Shown here: piece after piece, positions 33,841-43,086 of the stretch
Layout: the number at the start of each line of letters is the position of its first letter
Position numbering within the stretch: the first letter of the stretch is position 1
DNA from: UBA6136 sp964386975
Lineage (GTDB): Bacteria > Pseudomonadota > Gammaproteobacteria > Methylococcales > Methylococcaceae
Direction of reading: 5' to 3'
Length of the DNA: 64,000 nt
Assembly: GCA_964386975.1 (NCBI GenBank)
Contig: CAYLUS010000007.1
Location: 1-64,000 of the forward strand
Notes under the pieces: generated by a model
What the model was told of the DNA's origin: nothing
Seen by the model: the letters and a program-made list of their open reading frames with translations, nothing else
Databases searched by the model: none
Program-made: the position numbers and the translations under genes

Positions 33841-34227
33841 ATGCCTTTCATTCGTTTTCAACAGGTTGGCGCGGTGCTTGCCTTTTTCGGAGTTGCCTTG
33901 GGCGCCTTTGGTGCACATGCCCTCAAGGCGCGCCTTGATGAGGCTGCGCTTTCGATCTGGCACACCGCCGTCAGTTACCAGATCTGGCATGCCCTGGGGC
34001 TGCTGATTCTGGGTCTGATGCTGGAGCGCAAACCGCACGAGCGGCTCTTGAGGGGCTCCGGATATTGCCTGATCGGAGGCACCCTCCTCTTTAGCGGGAG
34101 CCTTTATCTCCTGGTCTTGACCGGTATCCGGCACCTCGGAGCTATTACTCCTCTGGGGGGAAGCCTTTTGCTCGCCGCCTGGCTGCTTCTGGCCCTCGCC
34201 CTTTTCAGGCCGACCGACTGCCCCTAA
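33841..34227 (+). CDS. DUF423 family membrane protein (YgdD-like)
   Basis: A 128-residue protein with four predicted membrane segments. The family signature GVALGAFGAHALKARL near the N-terminus and WHTAVSYQIWHALGLLILG are present, together with LFSGSLYLLVLTG and ITPLGGSLLLAAWLLLA. The function of DUF423/YgdD proteins is not established. It lies 63 bases after htpG. Confidence 0.88.
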   Translation: MPFIRFQQVGAVLAFFGVALGAFGAHALKARLDEAALSIWHTAVSYQIWHALGLLILGLMLERKPHERLLRGSGYCLIGGTLLFSGSLYLLVLTGIRHLGAITPLGGSLLLAAWLLLALALFRPTDCP

Positions 34228-34294
34228 AACGCAGCTTGAGGCTCCCGGCTTCGACCGATAAGATGGCCAAAGTCCCGTTTAAAGGTCCTCCGTC

Positions 34295-34801
34295 ATGCCC
34301 CGATTCCCCTTGCTGCGCGAAATCAAAAAAGCCATCCCGCCGACGCTGTTTTTCCTGATCATCTTTCATCTCACCTTCCTTCTGCGCCACCTCAATGACG
34401 AGGGCCTGGGAATCACCACCGAACAATCCTTTAGTGCCCTGATCGGCGCGCTGGTCATGGGCAAGGCCTACCTCGCGATGGATACCCTTTCCTTTGTCAA
34501 TCTGTTCAAGGGTCGGCCGCTCATCCTCAGCACCCTCTGGAAGGGCATCATCTTTCTGCTCTTCGCAAGCCTTGGGCTGTTTCTTGAGGAATACCTGCCG
34601 CTGGCCTGGCACCACCGCTCCTTCACAGCCGGCTGGCACCTCTTTGTGCACGGGTTCTCACTTCCCCTGTTCGAGGCCAATCATCTGTTTCTGGCGTTCT
34701 GGATCCTTCTCTTTACAGGCAGCTCCGAGCTCATTCAGGCGATTGGCCGTGACCGGGTGCTTGCCCTGTTTTTCGGCACGCGTTGGGCAAGGTCCCACTG
34801 A
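34295..34801 (+). CDS. Integral membrane protein, function unknown
   Basis: A 168-residue hydrophobic protein with about four membrane segments (around residues 17-33, 46-64, 80-98 and 125-145). Charged residues cluster in the loops, for example WHHRSFTAGWHLF. I do not recognise a family. It is followed immediately by the flippase-like gene, and the two frames abut or overlap, which suggests joint expression. Confidence 0.6.
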   Translation: MPRFPLLREIKKAIPPTLFFLIIFHLTFLLRHLNDEGLGITTEQSFSALIGALVMGKAYLAMDTLSFVNLFKGRPLILSTLWKGIIFLLFASLGLFLEEYLPLAWHHRSFTAGWHLFVHGFSLPLFEANHLFLAFWILLFTGSSELIQAIGRDRVLALFFGTRWARSH

Positions 34802-36093
34802 AGCGATGGGACGTGCATCGGAGCTGGGAGGTCTTCCAAAAGACCTTCTGGCTTCTGGGTCTGGTCGCCTTTGGACCTGCCTACCGCTCACTGAGCGACA
34901 AGCTATGGATGCTTCGGGGCAACCTTGAAACCGTCGGTTACTGGGCTCAGATTCAAGGACTTTCAGAACTGGTCTTCGCGCCGGCGCAGGCCGGCATCGG
35001 CGTCGGACTCACCATCATGGCCGCCCGGTCCGATGAGCGACGGGCCGCTCCCTTGCTGCTGGGCGCCAGCCTTTTGGGGGGGCTGACGGCCCTCCCCTTG
35101 ATGCTGGGACTTGGTCTGAAGGCCGATTGGCTGCGACAGGAAGTCGGCCTGCCCTCTCATCTCAATAACCTGGTCGAACTGGGTCTTGTCAACGGCGGAC
35201 TCCTGATTCCCATGCTCCTGCTGGTCGCCTATTGGGCAGGCACCGGGCAACGCAAAGCCGCCTTGCTGCTCCTGGTCAGCTTCAGCAGCCCGACCTGCCT
35301 GACACTGGCTCTTGACCAGACCGAGGGCTTAAGGGGACTCCAGCATGTCCTTTTCGCAGGCACCCTCACCAGCCTTATGGTGAACGCAGGGCTTTTGGTT
35401 CTCGGGTGTCTTGCCTTTGCCCGTGGGGAGATCAGCGGGCCCAGTGTTCGGGACGCCGTGAGGCGGCTAAGCCCTTACCTGATGGCCGGACTGACCATTG
35501 GCCTTGCCAGCCCGACGAGCGGTCTTCTGATCCGCAAGGCGCTGGCGCTGATGTCCAGCTGGGAGATGGCGGGCGCCGTCACTGCCTTGTGGCGGATATC
35601 GGATTGGGTCTTTGGCTGTGCAAGCGGAATTCTTTTCAATTTCTACCTGCCCCGGCTTGCCGCGCGGTTTGCAGGGGGCACGCTTTTGGATCCGCTGGGG
35701 CAGATGTTTCGCGCCGTCTGGCTGCCCTCGGTCTTGATTCTTGGCCTTGCCATCGTCTTCAGGGAGCCCGTCTATGATGCGCTTTACAGCGACTCCTTAC
35801 GGGTCGGCCTTGTGCCGGCGGCCCTTTTCTGGAGCGGTGATGCCATGCGTATCCTCTCGACCATTGGTCTGATCGGGCTCTTCAGTCTTGAGGCCGGCAC
35901 CCTCATCTCGGTCGGTGAATTTCTGAGCCAACCGCTTTTGGCCGGTCTGTTCTGGATGGGTGCGGCCCGCTCGCTCGAATGGGCCGGCGCCGCCCATCTC
36001 TTGACCTACTGCATTTATGCCGGGTTCAACGGCTTAGGGCTCGTATGGGTCTCCCGGCGCCGGAGGAGGGACGCCTCACGCGCAAGGGACTGA
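34783..36093 (+). CDS. Polytopic membrane protein, MOP/Wzx flippase-like
   Basis: A protein of up to 436 residues with about 12 hydrophobic segments and a paired-half layout reminiscent of MATE/Wzx flippases: an N-terminal half (QIQGLSELVFAPAQAGIGVGL) and a second half that begins around YLMAGLTIGLASPTSGLLIRKAL. The C-terminus is a very basic tail (SRRRRRDASRARD). The longest frame starts at a TTG (34783) that overlaps the previous gene by 19 bases; a GTG at 34813 (MHRSWEVF) is an alternative. The substrate is unknown, and no sugar-transferase genes are adjacent. Confidence 0.55.
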   Translation: MGKVPLKRWDVHRSWEVFQKTFWLLGLVAFGPAYRSLSDKLWMLRGNLETVGYWAQIQGLSELVFAPAQAGIGVGLTIMAARSDERRAAPLLLGASLLGGLTALPLMLGLGLKADWLRQEVGLPSHLNNLVELGLVNGGLLIPMLLLVAYWAGTGQRKAALLLLVSFSSPTCLTLALDQTEGLRGLQHVLFAGTLTSLMVNAGLLVLGCLAFARGEISGPSVRDAVRRLSPYLMAGLTIGLASPTSGLLIRKALALMSSWEMAGAVTALWRISDWVFGCASGILFNFYLPRLAARFAGGTLLDPLGQMFRAVWLPSVLILGLAIVFREPVYDALYSDSLRVGLVPAALFWSGDAMRILSTIGLIGLFSLEAGTLISVGEFLSQPLLAGLFWMGAARSLEWAGAAHLLTYCIYAGFNGLGLVWVSRRRRRDASRARD

Positions 36094-36120
36094 GGGCCTT
36101 TTTGGAGCGCCAGGGCCCGT

Positions 36121-37680
36121 TCAGGAGGGGTTCAATGGGTCCGAAATCACCCGGTCGATCATTTTATCGGCCAGCCGCTCTCCCCCCTCGGCCAGGGGAT
36201 GAAAGACAATATCGGCGCCAGCGCGAAAGAGTGCCGCATCCTCCTCGGCATCATCGGCGATCGTTCCAAGAGTCCCCCGAAACCCGGAGCGCCTGACAAT
36301 TTCAAGCGAAATAAGCCGGCTCCTGAACTCAGGAACAGCGACAACCACACCACGCAAACGCTTCAACTCCTCCCGACTCCAGAGTGCGGGATCCTCAGCG
36401 TCCCCGTAGAGGACGCGATACCCCTTTCTGGCCAATTCCGGCGCCCGGGTAGGATCCGCATCCAGACCCATGACCCGCTTCTGTCGTCGATTGAGACTGT
36501 CATACACCGCTCGCCCGACCTGCCCCATGCCCACCACCAGCCACCGAGAGGAGCCAAAATGGACGGGCAACTGATCGGGATGGGGAACCTGCCGCTCGAA
36601 GCGGACCAGTATCGGCTCCAACCAGCCAAAAAGAACACCCGAGTAGCGATTCAGGAGTGCCGCAAACGCCAGTGAGGCGGCGACGGCAAGCCCCAGGACC
36701 GGCTCCCAGCCAGGATCCAGAAGGCCGTCCTCCACGACCGGGCCTACCGCAATCAAGGCAAATTCACTGTAGGTCATCAAGGCCAGCGAGCCAAGAAAGC
36801 TGGTTCTGGCACGTAGCCCAATGATGAGCATGAGGACAAAAAACAAAATACCCTGCAAAGGCAAGAGCAACAGCAACCCCAGCGCCTCCAGGAGTTGTCT
36901 TTCATCTGGGAGGCCCATGAGGCCAATCTCAAGGAAAAAGGCCACCAGAAGGACTTCCTTGATGCTCCACAAGCGCTTTGAAAGCCCATCGGTCTGGGGA
37001 TGCCCTGCCAGCAAGACGCCCATTAAAAACGCACCGAGGTCCTTGGACACCCCTGCCAGTTCGGCCAGGGAGCCGCCGGCAAACGCGAATAGCAGGCCAA
37101 GAAGAAGCCTGAGTTCGCGGTCCTTGGACAGGCTGAAGATCAGCCGGGCCAACGGCTTCAGGAGCGGCAGCAACAACAGCGACAGGGCCCAGGGCGAAGG
37201 CAGCGTGCTGGAGGTCAGCGACAACAGGCCGACGGCGATCAGATCCTGAAGAATCAGGATGCCCATGACGGTCCGTCCCTGAAAGCTCTCGAGATCGCCG
37301 TTGTCATCCAGTACCTTGACGGCCAGAACCGTGCTCGAAAAAGCAAGGCTTGCTCCGAGCAGGAGCCCCCCCGAGAGGGCCTGCTGGTTCAGAAGAAACA
37401 CCAGTCCCGAAACACCTGCGACCAGTAGCAGGTGAAGACCGCCAACGCCAAGCACCTCGCGGCGGACCAGCATGCGCAGCTGGATCTTCAACCCCACCGA
37501 GAACAGGAGCAACTGAATACCGAGTTCGGCCAACAGCGGCAGGGGCTGGACCAATTCAAGGCCTGCATAGTGAAGACCGTAACCCGCCAGGAGGTAACCG
37601 ACCAGTGGCGGCATGCCGATTCGGGTGACGCCCAGACCTGCAAGAAAGGCCGCACCCAGCCAGGTGAGAACCAGCGTCAT
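36121..37680 (-). CDS. Kef-type cation/proton antiporter with TrkA-N domain
   Basis: A 519-residue CPA2 family protein: about 12 membrane segments in the sodium/proton exchanger fold (GYLLAGYGLHYAGLELVQPL, LLLFSVGLKIQLRML), then a cytosolic RCK/TrkA-N domain with the nucleotide-binding VVGMGQVGRAVYDSLNRRQ motif ending in the acidic VMGLDADP. It resembles KefB/KefC and YbaL potassium efflux proteins. The start is the ATG at 37678-37680, 4 bases after the DUF2288 gene; the frame extends further upstream but lies inside that gene. No KefF/KefG ancillary gene is adjacent. Confidence 0.85.
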   Translation of the reverse strand: MTLVLTWLGAAFLAGLGVTRIGMPPLVGYLLAGYGLHYAGLELVQPLPLLAELGIQLLLFSVGLKIQLRMLVRREVLGVGGLHLLLVAGVSGLVFLLNQQALSGGLLLGASLAFSSTVLAVKVLDDNGDLESFQGRTVMGILILQDLIAVGLLSLTSSTLPSPWALSLLLLPLLKPLARLIFSLSKDRELRLLLGLLFAFAGGSLAELAGVSKDLGAFLMGVLLAGHPQTDGLSKRLWSIKEVLLVAFFLEIGLMGLPDERQLLEALGLLLLLPLQGILFFVLMLIIGLRARTSFLGSLALMTYSEFALIAVGPVVEDGLLDPGWEPVLGLAVAASLAFAALLNRYSGVLFGWLEPILVRFERQVPHPDQLPVHFGSSRWLVVGMGQVGRAVYDSLNRRQKRVMGLDADPTRAPELARKGYRVLYGDAEDPALWSREELKRLRGVVVAVPEFRSRLISLEIVRRSGFRGTLGTIADDAEEDAALFRAGADIVFHPLAEGGERLADKMIDRVISDPLNPS

Positions 37681-37684
37681 GGCG

Positions 37685-37987
37685 TCAATGCGTCCTTCGT
37701 TCCTGAACCAGCACCCAAGGCGCAACGACGATGGCCCGAAGCAATGCCTTCGCCTTAGACCAGGTCTGCGCATGTGCATCCTGCGCCTTAATGACATGCT
37801 TTTGGTCCAGCCAGTCACGGAGACGCTCCACATCATCCTTCGCAAAAGCCGTGGCCACTTCAATCAAATCCAGATCGGCAGCGACCCAAATGATGACTCC
37901 ACGTGCGAAATGGCGCTCCAGCTCGCTCCAGTAAATCTCACCCGCCTGCTCCGAAAGTCCGGCGCCTGAGTCTAAAGATACGTCCAT
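37685..37987 (-). CDS. DUF2288 family protein
   Basis: A 100-residue soluble protein matching DUF2288 by its EIYWSELERHFARGVIIWVAADLDLIEVATAFA core and the terminal VVAPWVLVQE. Its function is unknown. It is followed within 4 bases by the Kef-type antiporter on the same strand, so the two are likely coexpressed. Confidence 0.82.
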   Translation of the reverse strand: MDVSLDSGAGLSEQAGEIYWSELERHFARGVIIWVAADLDLIEVATAFAKDDVERLRDWLDQKHVIKAQDAHAQTWSKAKALLRAIVVAPWVLVQERRTH

Positions 37988-38062
37988 TTCATGTCCTTTG
38001 GATGGAAGGGAGCCTCTAGAGGCCTTTGCATTGCATTTGGGGCATGGGCTTTACAAGGCAGG

Positions 38063-39238
38063 TCAAGGGGCCTTGCCGGCCGCTGTCGGCGCGAGAATAC
38101 GCTCTTCGCCCCAGACCTTGGCGCCATCAAAACCCACCGACACTAATCGATTATCAGGGCCGCAGCGCAGCATTTCCACAGGCCCTGCATGCGCTGCAAC
38201 ATGGGCATAGGGCACCGCAGAGTTGAGAAAATCCCAGAAGTACACCATCCCCTGAGAGGTCCCGATCAGCAGGTGTCCGGACGAGAGGTTGCGACAGAAA
38301 GCCGTGATCTCCCCCGCGAGGTCGCGGAGAGTGGCGGCCTCCCGTCCAGTGACCGTGTCCCAGACCTCCAAAACGCGGCCATCACTGAAAAGGATCAGGC
38401 GACCATCACGGGTCAACCCCAGCAGCGGACGGTCCGAGTCCACACGCCCTTCTTTGAGCAGCGTGAGACTGGTCGGCTCCCAAAACCATAATTCACGACC
38501 GCTGGCGGTCAAAAGAAAGTGCTTGCCCGCCGCATCCAGAAAAGCCAGATCGCTGACGCCTTGGTGGTTGGCCCGAAAAAATTTGTTGGCGGCCGGATTC
38601 CAGACACCCACGGGCCCATCGCCCCGCCAGGCTAACCAGTTGTTGTCCGGTGCAAACTGGACCTGACGAACATCAAAACCTTCGACCTCGTGTTCACCAA
38701 TAAAGGCTTCCTGGCCCAAGTCCCACATCAGCAGCCGCCCCCCCTCACGCCCGGTTGTCCCGGCGGCGACCTTGTGCCCCGCGGGGCTCAGATCCAGCGC
38801 ACTCATCAAGGCGGGATTTCCCAACTTCTGAAAAGTCTTGGGACCCAAGGATTTCCGCTTTCCGGTCTCGGCATCCCAAAAATCCGGTCCATCGCCGCCG
38901 CTCGCCAAGAGGGTTTTTGCATCGGGAGTGAAGCTTGGAAAGCTAATGCTGGCCCGTTCGGAGAGATGCTCCTGTGCCAGACGGGAGATCAATCCTTCCC
39001 GCCGCTGGAGTGCATCAAGCGCCTCTCGGGCCGCACTTTCCTTGGAACAGCCATGACAACTTCTGAGAAAGGCAACATAGGCATCCTGGGTATTGGCCGC
39101 TTGTGCCTTGTTCCAAGGGTCGGCGCTTTTAGTCCGCTGGTCATTCCAGCGCATCACCAGAAAGACGGCCAAGGCCCCAAAGCTAAGGGCGAAGAACCAG
39201 GTCAGAAATTTTTCAAGGGTATTTAGAAATGCATTCAT
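38063..39238 (-). CDS. Membrane-anchored WD40-like beta-propeller protein
   Basis: A 391-residue protein with one N-terminal membrane segment (about residues 12-30, FLTWFFALSFGALAVFLVM) and a soluble domain. The soluble part begins with a short helical region containing a CxxC (RSCHGCSKESA), then repeated blade-like units, for example LLASGGDGPDFWDAETGK, then LLMWDLGQEAF, WFWEPTSL, LEVWDTVTGRE, VYFWDF and VGFDGAKVWGEE. These look like WD40 repeats, probably 6-7 blades. The likely role is a scaffold for protein interaction; nothing in the context identifies a partner. Confidence 0.7.
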   Translation of the reverse strand: MNAFLNTLEKFLTWFFALSFGALAVFLVMRWNDQRTKSADPWNKAQAANTQDAYVAFLRSCHGCSKESAAREALDALQRREGLISRLAQEHLSERASISFPSFTPDAKTLLASGGDGPDFWDAETGKRKSLGPKTFQKLGNPALMSALDLSPAGHKVAAGTTGREGGRLLMWDLGQEAFIGEHEVEGFDVRQVQFAPDNNWLAWRGDGPVGVWNPAANKFFRANHQGVSDLAFLDAAGKHFLLTASGRELWFWEPTSLTLLKEGRVDSDRPLLGLTRDGRLILFSDGRVLEVWDTVTGREAATLRDLAGEITAFCRNLSSGHLLIGTSQGMVYFWDFLNSAVPYAHVAAHAGPVEMLRCGPDNRLVSVGFDGAKVWGEERILAPTAAGKAP

Positions 39239-39322
39239 GGCTCAAGACGGGGCGGATGCGGGGTCCACCCCTTGCCCATCATAGCCTAAAAGCCCATTGC
39301 CCAGAGGGGAAGGGGCTCAGCC

Positions 39323-40141
39323 CTAATCGGCTTCCCGACGGAGCCCCAGGGCCCGGGTCCATGCCTCAAAAAGCGCCGCATCGGCAGCCGCCACCACCGA
39401 TGCAGAGAGGCGGGTTGCGGGAAAAAGGGGACGCCCTTCGAGGGTCATTGCAACTCCCCCGGTCTCCATGAACACCAAGGCCCCTGCAGCAAAATCCCAG
39501 AGCTTTTGCTGGCCATGGAGGTAGACATGACACCGGCCCGCCGCCAGCCAGCACCATTCGATGGCACCAGATCCCAGATAACGCCAGGAATGAGTCGGCG
39601 GCTGACTGATCAGATCCCGGGCCAGGTCCTTTGGCAGCCGCTTGAAGTCAATGACAGCCAGTGCCCGGCGCAACGGCCGTCCGAAGGACTGAACCCCCAG
39701 CGGACGATCGTTGAGCCAGGCACCCTGTCCTTTCAAGGCACTGAACAGTTCACCGCGGCAGGGGTCGTACACCAGACCCAGCCAGGGGACGCCCTGCCTT
39801 AGAAGGGCAATGGAGATTGAATAAACGGGAAGACCGGTCGCAAAGTTGTTGGTGCCATCCAGCGGGTCAAGGCACCAGAGCCCCTCTCTCGCCTGCGTCA
39901 GAAGGCTCAACTGGTCAGATGCCTCCATTTCCTCGCCGAGCAAGGGGATATCAGGCAACAGACCCCGAAGCTCCTCTGCAAGTCGCGACTGAATGGCAAG
40001 ATCGGCCTCGGTCACCACGCTGCCATCGGCCTTGTAGTGGATATCGCCGCCGGTTTGCCGCGGTAGCAGTTCTTCCCGGGCGACCTTGACGACCAGACAC
40101 TTGAGGGCCTCGAGGACCTCAGAATCGGCGACTGAAGTCAC
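39323..40141 (-). CDS. Inositol monophosphatase family phosphatase
   Basis: A 272-residue Mg2+-dependent, Li+-sensitive-type phosphatase. The metal site is complete: Glu70/Glu71 (LLGEEME), Asp92 and Asp95 (CLDPLDGTNNFATG) and the Asp in KLWDFAAGALVF. Members act on inositol phosphates, histidinol phosphate or 3'-phosphoadenosine 5'-phosphate. Sequence alone does not separate these, but the last position in a tryptophan operon makes an unrelated housekeeping role likely. The start is a GTG whose codon overlaps the trpC stop (GTGA), so translation is coupled. Confidence 0.85.
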   Translation of the reverse strand: MTSVADSEVLEALKCLVVKVAREELLPRQTGGDIHYKADGSVVTEADLAIQSRLAEELRGLLPDIPLLGEEMEASDQLSLLTQAREGLWCLDPLDGTNNFATGLPVYSISIALLRQGVPWLGLVYDPCRGELFSALKGQGAWLNDRPLGVQSFGRPLRRALAVIDFKRLPKDLARDLISQPPTHSWRYLGSGAIEWCWLAAGRCHVYLHGQQKLWDFAAGALVFMETGGVAMTLEGRPLFPATRLSASVVAAADAALFEAWTRALGLRREAD

Positions 40142-40950
40142 GCGACCTTGAGGTCAAACAACTCCGCGAGCTTCTGCCCCGGGTCGTCAGCGCGCATGAA
40201 GCTCTCACCGACCAGAAACGCGTTGACCCCGCGGCAACGCATCAATTCGACATCCGCTGGCGCCAGGATCCCGCTCTCGGTCACCACGATGCGATCCTCA
40301 GGAATCTGTTCCAGAAGATCCAGCGTGGTGTCGAGGGAAACCTCGAAGGTTCTGAGATTGCGGTTGTTGATCCCCAACAAGGGCAAATCGAGCTGCAAGG
40401 TCCGATCCAGTTCGACCCGATCATGGACCTCAATCAGGACATCCATCCCCAGATCCTGAGCCTGAACGGCCAGGTCCCGCAGTTCGCCATCCTCGAGCGC
40501 TGCAGCAATCAGCAGGATGCAATCGGCGCCAATTGCACGGGCCTCTGCCACCTGATAGGGATGGATGATGAAATCCTTGCGGATCACCGGCAAATCACAA
40601 GCCGCCCGGGCGTCCATCAGGAAGCGCTCGCACCCTTGAAAAAAATCACAGTCGGTCAGGACGGAAAGACAGGCCGCACCATGAAGTGCGTAGCTTTTGG
40701 CAATCTCGGCCGGATGGAAGTCTTCCCGCATCACGCCCTTACTGGGCGAGGCTTTCTTGATTTCGGCGATGACACCCGGCTGGTGGTCCCTCAGCTTGGC
40801 TCGAATCGCCTCGACAAAACCCCGCGGCTTGGACGCCTTGGCGGCCTCCTGCAACAGACTTTCCATCGATGTCACGGCGGAGCGGGACTGGATCTCCTCC
40901 TCTTTTCGCTTGAGGATCTTGAGGAGAATGTCGGGGGTATCGGTCTTCAT
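40138..40950 (-). CDS. trpC: Indole-3-glycerol phosphate synthase
   Basis: A 270-residue TIM-barrel enzyme that converts carboxyphenylaminodeoxyribulose phosphate to indole-3-glycerol phosphate. The characteristic EIKKASPSKGVM with its catalytic Lys, then ALHGAACLSVLTD, PVIRKDFIIHPYQVAEARAIGADCILLI and LGINNRNLRTFEV with a conserved Asn are all present, and VTESGILAPADVE near the C-terminus. It is a single-domain protein, not fused to TrpF. It follows trpD by 13 bases. Confidence 0.97.
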   Translation of the reverse strand: MKTDTPDILLKILKRKEEEIQSRSAVTSMESLLQEAAKASKPRGFVEAIRAKLRDHQPGVIAEIKKASPSKGVMREDFHPAEIAKSYALHGAACLSVLTDCDFFQGCERFLMDARAACDLPVIRKDFIIHPYQVAEARAIGADCILLIAAALEDGELRDLAVQAQDLGMDVLIEVHDRVELDRTLQLDLPLLGINNRNLRTFEVSLDTTLDLLEQIPEDRIVVTESGILAPADVELMRCRGVNAFLVGESFMRADDPGQKLAELFDLKVA

Positions 40951-40963
40951 GCGTGCGTGCTTC

Positions 40964-41995
40964 TCAAGGGGGGGCGGGCGTCAGGGATGTGCTTACCCGA
41001 ATCAGGTCATCCAGTTTTTGCTGAGCGGCCCCGTGATCAATCGCCGCTCGGGCCATCGTCAGGCCGGCCTCAAGGGTCTCAGCCACCCCGGCACAATAAA
41101 TGGCAGCCCCTGCATTGAGGAGCACGATGTCCCGATGCGGCCCGGCTTCTCCGCTGAAAATCCGGCGAATGACGGCGAGACTCTGTTCACTGGAGTCGAC
41201 GGCAAGCGTGTCGAGGGACGCCCGTTGCAAACCAAACTGTTCCGGGGTCAGGGTCCATACCCGGATCTCGCCATGGATCAGCTCCGCGACCCGGGTCGGT
41301 GCTCCAATACTGATCTCATCCAGACCGTCCTCGGCGTGCACCACCATGACGTGGCGACTTCCCAGCACTTTGAGAACCTGTGCCAGAGGCTCAATCCATT
41401 CGGCGGAAAACACCCCAATCAGCTGATTGGGGGCACCCGCGGGATTCGAGAGCGGACCCAGCAGGTTGAACAAGGTTCTTACTCCCAATTCGCGCCGAGG
41501 ACCAACGGCATGACGCATGGCGCCGTGGTGGTTCTGGGCAAACAAAAAACCCAGCCCCACATCGCTGATGCAGTGGGCAACGGCCTCGGGATCCAGATGG
41601 AGATTAATTCCGGCGGCCTCCAGGACATCGGCACTGCCGGTGCGACTGGAGACCGAGCGACTGCCATGCTTGGCAACCCGGGCCCCTGCCGCTGCCGCTA
41701 CAAAGGCAGAGGCCGTACTGATATTGAACGTGTGCGCGCCATCGCCGCCCGTACCACACGTGTCGATCAGATGCCGGGTATCGACATGGACCTTAAGGGA
41801 CATTTCCCTCAGGACCTCGACAGCGGCGACCACCTCCTCAATGGTTTCGCCCTTGGCGCGCAGGGCAACCAGAAAGCCGCCAATTTGAGCCGGTGTCGCG
41901 TCACCCGACATGATTTGGCGCATAAGCGCGCGCATGGCCTCGGCAGGAAGATCCTGCCGATTCAACAGCGCCTCAATCGCCACGCTCATCTTCAT
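40964..41995 (-). CDS. trpD: Anthranilate phosphoribosyltransferase
   Basis: A 343-residue enzyme that joins anthranilate and PRPP in tryptophan synthesis. The PRPP/Mg2+ loop DTCGTGGDGAHTFNIS is intact, as are KHGSRSVSSRTGSADVLEAAG and RTLFNLLGPLSNPAG. I place the start at the ATG at 41993-41995 because GAGGGG precedes it; the frame extends 14 codons further into trpG. It follows the trpG stop by 10 bases. Confidence 0.96.
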   Translation of the reverse strand: MKMSVAIEALLNRQDLPAEAMRALMRQIMSGDATPAQIGGFLVALRAKGETIEEVVAAVEVLREMSLKVHVDTRHLIDTCGTGGDGAHTFNISTASAFVAAAAGARVAKHGSRSVSSRTGSADVLEAAGINLHLDPEAVAHCISDVGLGFLFAQNHHGAMRHAVGPRRELGVRTLFNLLGPLSNPAGAPNQLIGVFSAEWIEPLAQVLKVLGSRHVMVVHAEDGLDEISIGAPTRVAELIHGEIRVWTLTPEQFGLQRASLDTLAVDSSEQSLAVIRRIFSGEAGPHRDIVLLNAGAAIYCAGVAETLEAGLTMARAAIDHGAAQQKLDDLIRVSTSLTPAPP

Positions 41996-42005
41996 AGATG
42001 GCCCC

Positions 42006-42584
42006 TCACCGCCTGAGGAAATTAGCCAAAAGTTCATGACCCTGCTCGGTGAGGATCGATTCAGGGTGGAATTGAACCCCCTCGATATCCATGGCCTTGT
42101 GGCGGACCCCCATGATCTCGTCTATGCCCCCAGAAGGGTTAGCCGTCCAGGCTGTAACTTCAAGACAGTCGGGAATTGTCGCCTGATCAATGACCAGCGA
42201 ATGGTAGCGTGTGGCCTGAAAGGGGTTATTCAAACCCCGGAAAACGCCTTGATCGGCGTGGTAGACCATGGAGGTTTTGCCATGCATGATTGACTTGGCA
42301 TGAATGATGTCCCCGCCAAAGGCATAGCCGATGCTCTGATGGCCCAGACAGACACCGAGAATCGGATAGGTCCCGGCGTAGCGGCGAATCGTCTCGACCG
42401 AAATGCCCGCCTCTTTGGGCGTGCAAGGTCCCGGAGAGATGACGATCTTCTCAGGGCGCATCGCGGCAATCTCCTCAACCCCGATCTGATCGTTGCGAAC
42501 AACCCTGACATCCGCTCCCAACTCGGCAAAATACTGCACGAGGTTGTAGGTAAACGAGTCATAGTTATCGATCATCAGCAGCAT
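42006..42584 (-). CDS. trpG: Anthranilate synthase glutamine amidotransferase component
   Basis: A 192-residue class I glutamine amidotransferase that supplies ammonia to TrpE. The catalytic triad is visible: Cys in GVCLGHQSIGYAFGG, and His/Glu in VQFHPESILTEQG. MLLMIDNYDSFTYNLVQYFAELG is the standard N-terminus. The same subunit may also serve para-aminobenzoate synthase (PabA role), as in many bacteria. A gene for an adhesin-E-like protein separates it from trpE. Confidence 0.96.
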   Translation of the reverse strand: MLLMIDNYDSFTYNLVQYFAELGADVRVVRNDQIGVEEIAAMRPEKIVISPGPCTPKEAGISVETIRRYAGTYPILGVCLGHQSIGYAFGGDIIHAKSIMHGKTSMVYHADQGVFRGLNNPFQATRYHSLVIDQATIPDCLEVTAWTANPSGGIDEIMGVRHKAMDIEGVQFHPESILTEQGHELLANFLRR

Positions 42585-42672
42585 AATTCGTCCTTCCTAT
42601 CGGCTTGAAGACGCAGAATGTGAAGATCGCCTTGCCCGATCGATGGCTGGCACCGGTTGTGTACGCTGACCA

Positions 42673-43086
42673 TCAATCGGCGGTGCGCGAAGCCGCTCGC
42701 AAGCGATCACAGGCCATTTCCAGATAAGCCCCCTCGGTGGAATTCGGATCCGTGGGTACCCAGACGGCCTTCGGGATCACGATATTCTTGATCTGATCTC
42801 CCTGCCCCATGGCGCCTGCATAAAAGGCCATATCGATGATCTGGTGCTTGTGATTGCGGCAATTGAACTCAAATAAGGTCCGGGCCGAGAGGAATCCGTC
42901 TTTCGGCTCGGTCATCGACACCAGGCTCCAGATGCGCCCCCCCTGTGCCGTCTTCTTGAGGCTTGAAAGCTCAACATAGTAGCTGTTGCCGGCTTCGGTA
43001 TCGCCCACCGGGGTCCACTGTTCATCTGCCTGCACCAGTGCCGGCAGGAGGATCATCAACAGACATGGAATGATAAAACGCTTCAT
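42673..43086 (-). CDS. Secreted surface-adhesin-E-like small protein
   Basis: A 137-residue protein with a signal peptide (MKRFIIPCLLMILLPALVQA) and no lipobox. The mature domain, with WTPVGDTEAGNSYYVELSSLKK, an IWSLVSMTEP segment, FNCRNHKHQIIDMAFYAG and AYLEMACDRL, follows the Adhesin E (PF16747) layout with two conserved cysteines that could form a disulfide. It sits between trpE and trpG on the same strand. A role in tryptophan synthesis is unlikely. Confidence 0.7.
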   Translation of the reverse strand: MKRFIIPCLLMILLPALVQADEQWTPVGDTEAGNSYYVELSSLKKTAQGGRIWSLVSMTEPKDGFLSARTLFEFNCRNHKHQIIDMAFYAGAMGQGDQIKNIVIPKAVWVPTDPNSTEGAYLEMACDRLRAASRTAD

